A DNA stretch of 60,569 nt from Candidatus Neomarinimicrobiota bacterium (GTDB lineage Bacteria > Fidelibacterota > UBA8477 > JABMPR01), in NCBI GenBank assembly GCA_016784545.1, contig JADHUM010000016.1:1-60569 (forward strand), written 5' to 3'. Made by a program: the position numbers and the translations under genes. Below the pieces are notes generated by a model, which was given only the letters and a program-made list of their open reading frames with translations, was not told the DNA's origin and did no database searches. Of the stretch, positions 1 to 9,000 are shown piece after piece (the stretch's first letter is position 1; every line of letters begins with the position of its first letter).

Positions 1-1
1 C

Positions 2-115
2 CTTAATAATGTAGCCAACAAATTATTAAAGGTGTTGTGCGCCATAATCAGGGATCAAGCACCCTATATTGATAACTATAAATCTATTAACCCAACACTG
101 CTAAATAATGCTTGA
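2..115 (+). mobile_element. C-terminal fragment of an IS110-family-like transposase, cut by the window edge
   Basis: An open frame enters from the window edge and ends at TGA 113-115. It encodes about 37 residues, including VANKLLKVLCAIIRDQAPY. The VANKLL...A..R...PY pattern recalls the C-terminal end of IS110/IS116/IS902 transposases (ANKLxRIxWAxLxxGxPY). Only the tail is visible, so neither the catalytic domains nor the integrity of the gene can be judged. The non-coding stretch after it (116-381) is rich in inverted repeats and may be the end of the same element. The family call rests on a short match and is moderate. Confidence 0.45.
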
Positions 116-145
116 TTGGGTCTTAGTTATCGCGAAGACCCCAAT
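115..145 (+). other. Hairpin directly after the transposase-like frame
   Basis: ATTGGGTCTT (115-124) pairs with AAGACCCCAAT (135-145) around a 10-nt loop, with one bulged base. No T-run follows, so it is not a classical intrinsic terminator. It could end the upstream transcript or be the first stem of a structured RNA in the end of the insertion element. Confidence 0.4.
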
Positions 146-168
146 ACAGTCATTGCGGAGGTAGCATG

Positions 169-358
169 CCTTCCAACTCCTCCCAATTTCGCTCATTGAT
201 GTACGGGGGTAGCATGCTACCCCCCTGCCTTTTCATGGATTCACAAAATCCCACCATAAATGACATTTTTATGTCTTCAAGAAAAACCCCCTTTTCAATC
301 TTACTAAACATTCTGTGAAAACTATATTTTGTCCTCGAAATTGCGGGGAGTTGGAAGG
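169..358. repeat. Imperfect inverted repeat enclosing a perfect 20-bp palindrome
   Basis: The 23-nt arm at 169-191 is the reverse complement of 336-358 at 21 of 23 positions. Between the arms lies the perfect palindrome GGGGGTAGCATGCTACCCCC (205-224), and GTAGCATGC also occurs just before the left arm (161-169). The stretch carries no convincing gene. It ends about 24 bases before pgsB, so pgsB may use a promoter in or near it. It could be the structured non-coding end of the IS110-like element, a small non-autonomous element, or a REP-like pair. Confidence 0.6.
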
Positions 359-381
359 GGCTCAAGGTCTAGATTCTATTT

Positions 382-1560
382 ATGGATGTCGTTGTATTTT
401 CTTTGTTTATCATGATTTTAACGGTGATCGCTGCTCTCACTGGAGAGTGGTGGGTTCATCTCCGCGCCCTGAAACGAATCCCTATCAGAATACATGTCAA
501 TGGAACACGGGGTAAATCCAGTGTCACACGACTCATTTGCGCAGGTCTCAGAGAGGCAGGTTATTCTGTCCTTGGAAAGACCACTGGATCAGATCCCCGC
601 ATTCTGGATTTAGAGGGAAAAGATCGCAAAATTCACCGACTTCAGAAACCCAGTATTGGCGAGCAAGTTCGATTCTTACGTTATTTTGGACAGTTTCGCC
701 CACAGGCAGTTGTTCTGGAATGTATGGCAGTGCAACCCCAATATCAATGGATCACCGAACAGCATATGGTGAAATCAACCCATAGTGTCATTACAAATGC
801 CCGTCTGGACCATGTTGAAGAGATGGGACATCGTCTCCGCGACATTGCCATGTCCTTATCCAACACCATTCCCTTCAAAGGCAATCTTTTTACTGCCGAG
901 CAGGACAAACTAGACATTTTTAATGAGGTTGCTGCCAAACGAGGCACCGAAGTGAATGCTGTCACGGATCATGGCGTCAGCCACGAAGACATGATCGGTT
1001 TTAATCATATCGAACACCCCGAAAACGTAGCTCTCTCCCTGGCTGTCTGTGAATCCCTTGGTATTGCAAGAGAACAAGCTTTGGATGGTATGCGCAAAGC
1101 TCAGCCTGACCCTGGAGCCCTACGGATCTGGGATCTGGAAATGGATGGACGCCATTTCTCTCTGGTGAATGCCTTTGCGGCCAACGATCCACAGTCTACC
1201 AAAACGATTTGGAATATGATCAAGGAGCATCCTAGTCTTGATCATGAGCATACTTGTGCCTTTTTGAATACCCGCTCTGATCGTGTAAATCGCAGCTCAC
1301 AGTTATTGGAGCTGATTCTCGATGATATAGAGCCAGATTCTCTTTTTGTTCGTGGTGATAAAATGGAACGATTTGAAAAGCCGTACTTTTCCAAAGTGAA
1401 GGGCCGAGTTGAACAGTTTTCAGAAAATCAAAGTGCAGCCGTATTCGTTAAAAAATTACTTTCACAAAAAGGTAATACGCTGATTTTTGGAATTGGTAAT
1501 ATTGTTGGGAGTGGTTTTCAAATACTTGATGAATTAAAAAAATATCGGGTTCATAAATGA
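382..1560 (+). CDS. pgsB: Poly-gamma-glutamate synthase PgsB (CapB)
   Basis: ATP-dependent amide ligase that polymerises glutamate through its gamma-carboxyl at the inner face of the cytoplasmic membrane. The 392 residues match the roughly 393 of Bacillus PgsB. An N-terminal membrane segment (about residues 3-22) is followed by the Mur-ligase-type nucleotide loop GTRGKSS (41-47) and the typical TTGSDPR and ITNARLDHVEEMG segments. It starts an operon: its stop overlaps the start of pgsC by four bases (ATGA). The ATG at 382 is kept because it preserves the membrane anchor; the ribosome site is weak. Confidence in the family is high; the exact polymer is inferred. Confidence 0.93.
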   Translation: MDVVVFSLFIMILTVIAALTGEWWVHLRALKRIPIRIHVNGTRGKSSVTRLICAGLREAGYSVLGKTTGSDPRILDLEGKDRKIHRLQKPSIGEQVRFLRYFGQFRPQAVVLECMAVQPQYQWITEQHMVKSTHSVITNARLDHVEEMGHRLRDIAMSLSNTIPFKGNLFTAEQDKLDIFNEVAAKRGTEVNAVTDHGVSHEDMIGFNHIEHPENVALSLAVCESLGIAREQALDGMRKAQPDPGALRIWDLEMDGRHFSLVNAFAANDPQSTKTIWNMIKEHPSLDHEHTCAFLNTRSDRVNRSSQLLELILDDIEPDSLFVRGDKMERFEKPYFSKVKGRVEQFSENQSAAVFVKKLLSQKGNTLIFGIGNIVGSGFQILDELKKYRVHK

Positions 1561-2006
1561 TAGAAATTGCCATCGGGTTGGGCATCATACTGAGTCTCTG
1601 GTTGACAGAATGGCTAGGGGTAACAGCAGGTGGCATTATCGTGCCTGGTTATATCGCCATGTACCTCCACGATCCATTACGAGTTATTGCCACATTCACC
1701 ATTTCAATTCTGGTTTTTCTGATTGTCCAGGGGTTATCGCAATTCCTGTTGATCTATGGGAAACGCCGTTTGGTACTTTCACTCCTTTTGGGATTCTTCT
1801 TCGGCTATATCTCCAGAAATTATCTGGCAGTGGAATTCCAGGCTCTCGGTTGGGATTTTTATACCATTGGTTATATCATCCCCGGGTTGATAGCTTCCTG
1901 GATGGATCGTCAGGGGATTGTGAGAACCTTGAGTGTTATTCTCATCACTGCCAGCATAGTACAATTGGCAGTCATGCTTATCAGTGGCGGGGTGATTCAT
2001 GTTTAG
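1557..2006 (+). CDS. pgsC: Poly-gamma-glutamate synthesis membrane protein PgsC (CapC)
   Basis: Small integral membrane partner of PgsB in the polyglutamate synthase complex. Its 149 residues equal the usual family length, and it is built of successive hydrophobic helices (about residues 3-20, 25-40, 45-60, 67-90, 98-115, 122-145). The start overlaps the pgsB stop by four bases, and the end overlaps pgsW by eight, so all three are translationally coupled. A pgsA/capA-type gene, usual in Bacillus, does not follow; pgsW takes its place, as in several Gram-negative lineages. Confidence 0.9.
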   Translation: MIEIAIGLGIILSLWLTEWLGVTAGGIIVPGYIAMYLHDPLRVIATFTISILVFLIVQGLSQFLLIYGKRRLVLSLLLGFFFGYISRNYLAVEFQALGWDFYTIGYIIPGLIASWMDRQGIVRTLSVILITASIVQLAVMLISGGVIHV

Positions 2007-3117
2007 GCCAGCCATACAGCGTGCAGAAGTTTTGGTAGCCATGGCTATCATTTCCCTGGTAGTCTTTTACACCGCCAGTTCCCTGACAGTCGAAACCCGT
2101 CAACCTGCCTATGATGTGAAAATTGCTGCAGCCCAGCGTATGGTCAATGCCATGCAGATCTTAAAAGATAGTCGTGGTGAAGCCGCCGTATTTATGGATG
2201 ATATCAACGATCCCAATGAAACTGGCTTAATCGGTCGGCAGTTTACCTACATCACCACAGATGAGGGTGATCTGGATGCCAAAATATCAGTCCTTGACCC
2301 CAATGTTGCTGCCATGATTGTGGATTATCTTACCCGTGCAGGTGTTTCAGAAGGTGACAAAGTCGCCGTGACCTTGACCGGCTCCATGCCAGGTGGAAAT
2401 TTAGCTGTTGTTTGCGCTCTTGAGGAACTGGGGCTTGTGCCACATATCCTGGCTTCGGTGGGTGCCTCCCAGTGGGGTGCTAATATTGAGGATTTCACCT
2501 GGTTGGATATGGAAAAGGTCCTCTATGACACCTCAATTATATCTTTCAAATCCAGTGCTGCAAGTATGGGTGGAGGTTCTGACGTGGGACGACGGTTGAG
2601 TCCCCGAGGTCGTGAACTCATCCAGGAAACCATCTCTAGAAATGGGGTTGATTTCATTAACAGCGAAGACTTGGCCAACGCAGTACAGCGTCGTATGGAT
2701 TTATTTAGTGCCAACGGACCAATCGATGAGTACAAAGCATTTATAAATGTGGGTGGTGGTGCCGCTGTGCTTGGTGATGCAGCTTACGTGCGGTTGATTC
2801 CCCCTGGTTTAACAGAACGCATGCAGTTCGAATCCATGCGTAATGGCGGAGTCATGGCGAAATTTGGTCGTGAGGGAGTACCTGTCATTCATGTGCTCAA
2901 CATTCGTTCCATGTTTGACCAATTTGATTATCCTTATGCAGCCACACCCACCCCAGAACTTGGTGTCGGTTCATTCTATGCCAGCGAAAGATACAATCCC
3001 TGGACTACCGCCCTGGCTTTGGCGCTGTTGCTAGTGATGGTGGTTACCGTAGGTCTGAATAGTAAACGTAAGATTAAACATCATTTAGAAAAATACGAAC
3101 CGGACTCCTATGTTTAA
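1999..3117 (+). CDS. pgsW: Poly-gamma-glutamate system protein (PgsW type)
   Basis: Membrane-anchored protein found beside pgsBC in bacteria lacking the Bacillus-type pgsA; its biochemical role is not established. The 372-residue product has a hydrophobic N-terminal helix (about residues 10-27) and a second near the C-terminus (about 333-352). A soluble domain between them contains VKIAAAQRMVNAM, a GDKVAVTLTGSMPGGNLAV stretch and a glycine-rich NVGGGAAVLG loop. ATG 1999 overlaps pgsC by eight bases. The stop overlaps the next gene by eight bases, so the operon clearly continues. The call rests on context plus the recalled family. Confidence 0.8.
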   Translation: MFRPAIQRAEVLVAMAIISLVVFYTASSLTVETRQPAYDVKIAAAQRMVNAMQILKDSRGEAAVFMDDINDPNETGLIGRQFTYITTDEGDLDAKISVLDPNVAAMIVDYLTRAGVSEGDKVAVTLTGSMPGGNLAVVCALEELGLVPHILASVGASQWGANIEDFTWLDMEKVLYDTSIISFKSSAASMGGGSDVGRRLSPRGRELIQETISRNGVDFINSEDLANAVQRRMDLFSANGPIDEYKAFINVGGGAAVLGDAAYVRLIPPGLTERMQFESMRNGGVMAKFGREGVPVIHVLNIRSMFDQFDYPYAATPTPELGVGSFYASERYNPWTTALALALLLVMVVTVGLNSKRKIKHHLEKYEPDSYV

Positions 3118-3970
3118 AAAACTGATCCTTCTGACCTTGATTCTGAGTAGTGCATTTGCTGGCGTTATAAAGCCACATGATGCGAAAAAACAACGTGACA
3201 TCCTGATTGTTTCAGGGAATCGTAGTTCCTACTACACCCTGGATGGTCAATCCCTCGTCTATAAAGTCAATGGACCCCAGAGGATAAAAATTTATTCCCG
3301 CGCCGTACTCAGTAGTAAGAAAGGCAAATCAAAATCATTTGGTTTTGAAGTCCAGCTCAATGGGAATCAACCACTCCAGGTGAATCACCAACAGAAGTAT
3401 AGCAAAGGTGTTAAATCACCCCAACATCCCAATCATTACTTTAGTAAATCTGCTGTTGATTATATCAGTGTTCCTGCCGGGGTGAACGAAGTGACCATTC
3501 GTCCCAAGAAGCGTGGAGAGCGCATTGTTGTTCGCGTTCTTGAGGACAGTAACGCTCCCAGGGGTAAGAAAAAACGTATTGATGCACTTTCTGAAGAAGA
3601 GCCTATCAAGCTCATATCCAATGACAAACGTCTCAGCTATTATTCCATGACCAAAGGTCACCCGCTTTTTGTGACCATGGAAGGTCCTGTCAACTTAGAG
3701 ATAACCAGTCGATTGGGTTTTGGCCCACAAATGGGACGTGAGGAAGATTACCGCATTCAGGTTCTGGATAATGGTAAAGTTGTTGGCACATACTATTTCT
3801 CAACCGATCGCTCTGAAGTCACAACTGTAGATGGTCAAAATGGAGTTGTTCCAGGTAGCTGGCGTAGTTGCGATGTTAAGCTGGGTAAAGGCATGCACGA
3901 AATAAAGCTCAGACTGATGGATAAGGATCGGCAGGTCTTTATCAAGTTAAATCAGATTATTGGAGACTAG
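3110..3970 (+). CDS. Secreted periplasmic protein with two tandem copies of a beta-rich domain
   Basis: I do not recognise a named family. A signal peptide (about residues 1-17, ending SSAFA) exports the protein. The remainder is an internal duplication: residues 31-146 and 165-286 share a pattern, seen in LIVSGNRSSYYTLDGQSLVY against LISNDKRLSYYSMTKGHPLF and then NGPQRIKIYSR against EGPVNLEITSR. The gene overlaps pgsW by eight bases at its start and the next gene by one base at its end (TAGTG), so it is co-translated with the polyglutamate genes. A role as a periplasmic link between the synthase and the outer membrane is inference. Confidence 0.75.
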   Translation: MFKKLILLTLILSSAFAGVIKPHDAKKQRDILIVSGNRSSYYTLDGQSLVYKVNGPQRIKIYSRAVLSSKKGKSKSFGFEVQLNGNQPLQVNHQQKYSKGVKSPQHPNHYFSKSAVDYISVPAGVNEVTIRPKKRGERIVVRVLEDSNAPRGKKKRIDALSEEEPIKLISNDKRLSYYSMTKGHPLFVTMEGPVNLEITSRLGFGPQMGREEDYRIQVLDNGKVVGTYYFSTDRSEVTTVDGQNGVVPGSWRSCDVKLGKGMHEIKLRLMDKDRQVFIKLNQIIGD

Positions 3971-5001
3971 TGCGACGTTTACTCCTTATAGCACTCCTGT
4001 TCGGGCAATTATTCTCACAGAGCTTTTTTCAGAAGCTGGCAGCCCCAGTATTCTATGAGTTGGGAGTCCAACCCAATTTCCAGAGCAACCCCCTCAATCT
4101 TTCATCAGTAGAAATTCTAAAAGCGGGTCAGGATTCAGATTACCTGAATGGAATTACCTATTCCTCCAGTAACGTGGTTTCCTTCACTGGAAAATTGAAC
4201 TATTCACCGCGTTTGTTTGCTGGTCGGAAGACAAGATTCAATCTTCAATTAAATCATCATTACTACCAGGATATCCCTGAACGAAGTTACCAGAGTTATT
4301 CCATGGGCATCCGGCAGTCTCTGGGAAAATATCGCTACCTCGACATGGGCTACTGGATCTTACCTGAATATTATTTGAGAAATTATTTGTTTCGAGATGT
4401 TAGAACGCTCCTATCTAGTCGTGAGGTATGCAATTTCGGTACGGATCGGATTTGGCTGGGATTACAACACCGTGTGAGCAAAAAGAATACAATAGAATAT
4501 CGCATAACTGTCCGCAACGAGATATATCAGGCACCCTTTTCACATTATGATATGAAGATGTTGGAAGGAGATCTCAAATTGGTGGTGAGGCAGTTTAAGG
4601 TACTATCCCTGGTTACTGAGTTTCAATACGGAGTTGCTGACAATCATAACGACTTTGACAACAGGGATCGTTCCTATAAATATTTGAATATTAGACCCTC
4701 AATGACTCTGAAGATGCCAGGTAAACATAGACTTCGCCTTGCAGGTAGATATGACCAGCGAGCCTATGAGAGTGAACAAAATGATGATCCGCTTCATGCT
4801 GGACGTTATCAGGATGAAGTCCGCATTGAGTTCACCGTATTGCCAAACCTCAATGGACCATTTCTCGTGGAGCCTTTCGCAGGCTATCGTGAACGCCGTG
4901 TGGACTCCAGTGATCCAGCGGTTCAAGAGCTCAAATCCTTTTCGAGATACTGGTTTGGTGTTAGCTTTGGATTCAAATCCGTTATAGACATGTACTTTTA
5001 A
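3970..5001 (+). CDS. Outer-membrane beta-barrel protein of the polyglutamate operon
   Basis: A GTG start at 3970 overlaps the previous stop by one base. A short signal peptide (about residues 1-16, LLLIALLFGQLFSQ) is followed by alternating-polarity strands such as RFNLQLNHHYYQDI, SYSMGIRQSLGKYRYLDMGY and KHRLRLAGRYD. The protein ends in aromatic residues (DMYF), as outer-membrane barrels do. The 343 residues could form roughly 14-16 strands. No family name is offered. The tight coupling to pgsBCW suggests a pore or anchor for the polymer at the outer membrane; that is inference. Confidence 0.75.
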   Translation: MRRLLLIALLFGQLFSQSFFQKLAAPVFYELGVQPNFQSNPLNLSSVEILKAGQDSDYLNGITYSSSNVVSFTGKLNYSPRLFAGRKTRFNLQLNHHYYQDIPERSYQSYSMGIRQSLGKYRYLDMGYWILPEYYLRNYLFRDVRTLLSSREVCNFGTDRIWLGLQHRVSKKNTIEYRITVRNEIYQAPFSHYDMKMLEGDLKLVVRQFKVLSLVTEFQYGVADNHNDFDNRDRSYKYLNIRPSMTLKMPGKHRLRLAGRYDQRAYESEQNDDPLHAGRYQDEVRIEFTVLPNLNGPFLVEPFAGYRERRVDSSDPAVQELKSFSRYWFGVSFGFKSVIDMYF

Positions 5002-5013
5002 TTTTAAGAAAAG

Positions 5014-6087
5014 ATGAGTTACGTTAAGCACATGAAAAGAATAATTCTACTAGCATCTGTAATCTTATTGACCCTAATGCTGACGGCCTGTTTAAAGCCA
5101 GATCCCATTGATACCATGACTGCTGCCACAGTAACACTTGTTGATGTGATTGAAACGGGTGGCTATGCCCGGGACGTCTCAGCCTATGGAAATAAAATTT
5201 TCGTCGCCGCCTCAGCAGCTGGTACGCAGATATGGGAAGATGATAATGGCGTAGTCAGCAAGATATTCAATCATCAGTTCGGGAGTGCCTCAGCTACCGC
5301 TTTAAGGGTTGAACCAGAGTACAAATTGATCCTTTCTGTGAGTAAAGATCAAGGATATCTCAGACAACTTAGCAGTGATTTGAGTGGTTTCGATTCAGTC
5401 TATATCAAATTTCCAAGTGTCCTTATTTGGGAGTCAGAACATTTTGGTGACCAAAATACCCGAGACATGGCCTCAGCCAGGGTGAATGACAGCCTTCTCG
5501 TACTATACAATACAGATACGGATATAGGAGATGGGTTGAGATTCACCTTCTTGAATCGATTTACAGATGGTTTGGAAGGCTATTATTATTGGGAGGCTAA
5601 TACGATTAAGAAGTATACCGGTGCTAAAAATTATGGAATCGACGCCCAAGGATCGCTTGTGGCTTCTTCCCATGGTGAATTGGGTGTTGGATTATATCGT
5701 ATTGAACATGATCACTGTGACACACTAGGAGTAATTGATACTGGCGGTGAGGCACTTGAAGTGAAGCTTTATGACAATTACCTGCTGGTTGCTGACAATT
5801 GGGCAGGCATGGAAATACTTTCAATAGGTGCAGGGGATAGCAGTTTGACCCATCTCGCTGATGTTGAGGTTGGGGGCTGGGTAAAACATATAAGTATGTG
5901 GAATGATCTGGCAGTTTTGAGTTGTGGGGAAAATGGAATGTTTCTGGTCGATTTGAGTGATCCAGGGACACCCAAAGTTGATCAGGCGATTGATGCGGGG
6001 TACACCTACTCTACATTTATTTCTGATGATATGATTCATGCAGCAACACGAGAGGGGATTAAACGCTACCACATCGAAAATAGGTAA
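5014..6087 (+). CDS. Lipoprotein with LVIVD-like beta-propeller repeats
   Basis: The N-terminus has a lipoprotein signal with lipobox LTAC (Cys 26 counted from ATG 5014; ATG 5032 would also keep it). The rest reads as blades of a propeller: YARDVSAYGNKIFVAASAAG, LEVKLYDNYLLVADNWAGME and KHISMWNDLAVLSCGENG, each ending in a pattern such as GMFLVDLSDPGTPK. LVIVD repeats are common in surface proteins of FCB bacteria. It lies 12 bases after the barrel gene and 3 bases before the next gene, so it belongs to this transcript. A direct role in polyglutamate handling is not shown. Confidence 0.7.
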   Translation: MSYVKHMKRIILLASVILLTLMLTACLKPDPIDTMTAATVTLVDVIETGGYARDVSAYGNKIFVAASAAGTQIWEDDNGVVSKIFNHQFGSASATALRVEPEYKLILSVSKDQGYLRQLSSDLSGFDSVYIKFPSVLIWESEHFGDQNTRDMASARVNDSLLVLYNTDTDIGDGLRFTFLNRFTDGLEGYYYWEANTIKKYTGAKNYGIDAQGSLVASSHGELGVGLYRIEHDHCDTLGVIDTGGEALEVKLYDNYLLVADNWAGMEILSIGAGDSSLTHLADVEVGGWVKHISMWNDLAVLSCGENGMFLVDLSDPGTPKVDQAIDAGYTYSTFISDDMIHAATREGIKRYHIENR

Positions 6088-6090
6088 TAA

Positions 6091-9000
6091 ATGCGAAAAT
6101 CCCTCTACACCATACTGACCCTTCTTCTGGCTCTCAATTCTTTGGGAGCTGCTGATTTAATACGCCCCTCGATGAACCTCACCTCGACTGCTGGCGGTGT
6201 GCAGGTCGATCTGGACTTTCAACATGTCAGTGAAGCCCAATGGCGCTCCATGTTGGAGCAACCTGAATCATTTCATAATTATGGGTATGGTGTAGCCGGT
6301 GGTCCCGGCGATGCAGCTTTACCTATGCTCACAATTTTTGTTCCTATCGCTCAAGATATCACCCCAAATATTTCAAATGTCATTCGAAATGACTATAGTC
6401 TAGCGGGCTTATCTCTAAAGGCGACACCCGCAGGTCATCTGGATTCAGATATGCAGGCTGTTGAGATTGCTGTCTATGACTGGGAGCGTACTTCCAGATC
6501 ACAAGTCGTCGATATTCTGGCTGGTGAAACCATGCAAATTAAGGGTCAGGTTTATTTGCCCATTACTGTGCGCCCCGTGACATTAAATGGATCCACACAT
6601 TCACCAGAGGTTCCCAGTACGATTCAATTTGAGATTCAAGGTGTGGAACTTGCCGATGCTGCTCAGGTCACCGATGACGGTGGTATCCGATCCGTGACAC
6701 TCCCTGAGGAACAGTTTGCCAGCAGGGGTCATTATCTCATCGTCACACCACCCCAGTTTGAGCTTTACATCCAGTATTTTGCTGACTGGAAATTACGCAT
6801 GGGTTACCAGGTCACTATTGTGGGAACCGCCACGACGGGGAATTCAGCCAGTGCAATAAAAGCATATATTCAGACCGCCTGGGATACCTGGGAAAGTCGT
6901 CCAGATTATCTGGTCATTGTTGGCGATGAAGATCAGGGAATTCCCGGTCATTATATTCAAAATCCCCAGGGTGACAATCTGGTTACCGATCATCCATATG
7001 CCCTTCTGGAAGGGGATGATTCCTTTCCCGAGCTCATGGTGGGTCGTCTTTCTGTGGATACTGTTTCAGAGTTAATTGCATTTACATCAAAAATTGTAGC
7101 CTATGAAAGTAGCCCCTACATGGAGAACACGGACTGGTTCCAGCGTGCGCTCATGATATCCACGACCTGGGGTGCAGCTTCAGCCCAGGCCACCAAGGAG
7201 TGGGTTGCTGATAAATTGATTGAAAAAGGTTTTAATGAGGTCTACACGGCTTACCACCCAGGCGTGTCCAGTACTTCCAACATTGCTAACCCCATCAATG
7301 CTGGTGTGGGGTTTGTTAATTATCGCGGTTTTGGAATGTACAACGGATGGTTTGGTCCAGATTTTGTCAATCATGATATTTACAATCTGATTCATTCAGG
7401 AGCTAGAACCCCAATCATCACCTCGGTTGTATGTGGCGGGGGTAATTTTGCAGCTGGAACTGAGGACCCCTGTTTCGGTGAAGCTTGGACACGGGTTGGA
7501 ACCGTTTCAGTTCCCAATGGTGCTGTCGCATTTTTCGGTCCCAGCGAACTTTACACCCATACCCAATTCAACAATGTTATCGATATTGGCATCTATTCTG
7601 GAATTTTCGATCAAGGACTCACCACTCTGGGAGATGCGCTCTGGAATGGTAAATTTGAACTCTGGCGTAATTACCACCAAAATACCTACTTTCCCTTTGA
7701 CCAGACACCTGAGTTTTACCACCATGTCTACAATTTACTGGGTGATCCAGGTATGCAATTGTGGACTACTGTTCCCCAAAATCTTAGTGTAGAGCATATT
7801 GATACACTAGATACAGGTGAAAATTTCACTTCAATTTCAGTAAGCGATGCCTTAGGGGAAGGTGTAGCCGGAGCCTATGTAGCCCTCAATAATCTAGAAA
7901 ACGCCTGGGGTGGATATACTGATGCAAGTGGTCAAATTGATTTGCCCTTTGTGGCTGAAGGTTCCGAAGAAATAAATCTTACCGTAACTGGTAAAAATCT
8001 GCTGCCTTATTTGGCAACCATTCCCATAACGTATGAAAACAACCCTCTGGAATTAGTCGAGTGGACACTTGAAGGGGGAGGACAACCGGTTGCTGGAAAT
8101 AGCTCAACTATTCTGCTTTCCCTGGACAACCCCGGACTCACTTTAGACAATGTGGAACTAACTTTTTCATCGTTGTCTCCTGGTTTTATTTTTGATGAAA
8201 CTATTTTAGTGGATAGCATATCAGCACTGTCAACATTTGACCTGGATCCAATCATCATAAACATTCCAGCTCTAGAACATGGCACACCCCTAACCATGGA
8301 GCTAGAAATTCTGATTGATGAAATCGCCTGGACCTGGCAGAAATTTTTAACAGTCCAGGCACCACTGTTAAGCGTGCAGGCAATAAATGTTGTCACTGGC
8401 GCTTTACTCATGGGCGAATCAGCTGAAATAGAGCTGGAATTGCTAAACACAGGTGGCGTGTCCTCGCAAGAACTGACGATTACACCACTGGCTTCAGAAT
8501 TTGTCACCTTCACTCCGGGATCATTGACCTGTCCCTCCATTGACATGGATGGGTCGGCCATGACTTCTGAAACGATGGAGATCTTATTTGATGAGCTCCT
8601 CTTTCCTGGTGAACAAATTACCTTAAGATTTGAATGTGCCCAGGAGAGCCAGTTTGACACACTGGATTATATCATCCAATTAGAGGGTGCAAATCGCTTC
8701 GGACCTTCACAGGCGGATAGCTACGGCTACCGCATGTTTGATAATTTCGATTTAAACTATTCAAAGGCACCGACATATGATTGGATGGAAATTGATACCC
8801 AATTGGGTGGGGATGGCAGCACTGTAAACATATATGACATCTGGGAAGAAGATGATGCTTCAAGCACCCTCAATCTGCCCTTCACGGTAAATTATTATGG
8901 GACTGCCTTTGACCAAATCACGGTGTGCTCAAACGGCTGGGCCGCTTTTGGTGACCAATCTGTGGTAAACTTTCATAACAGGACTATCCCGTCACCTATT

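Noticed and set aside
150-365. 71-residue minus-strand frame in the inverted-repeat region
   Set aside because: It is made largely of the inverted-repeat arms and the palindrome (PP..NERNWEELEG is the arm translated) and matches no family that I know.
8007-8660. 217-residue minus-strand frame inside the first C25-like gene
   Set aside because: It is Ser/Val-rich antisense translation of beta-domain codons and has no ribosome site.
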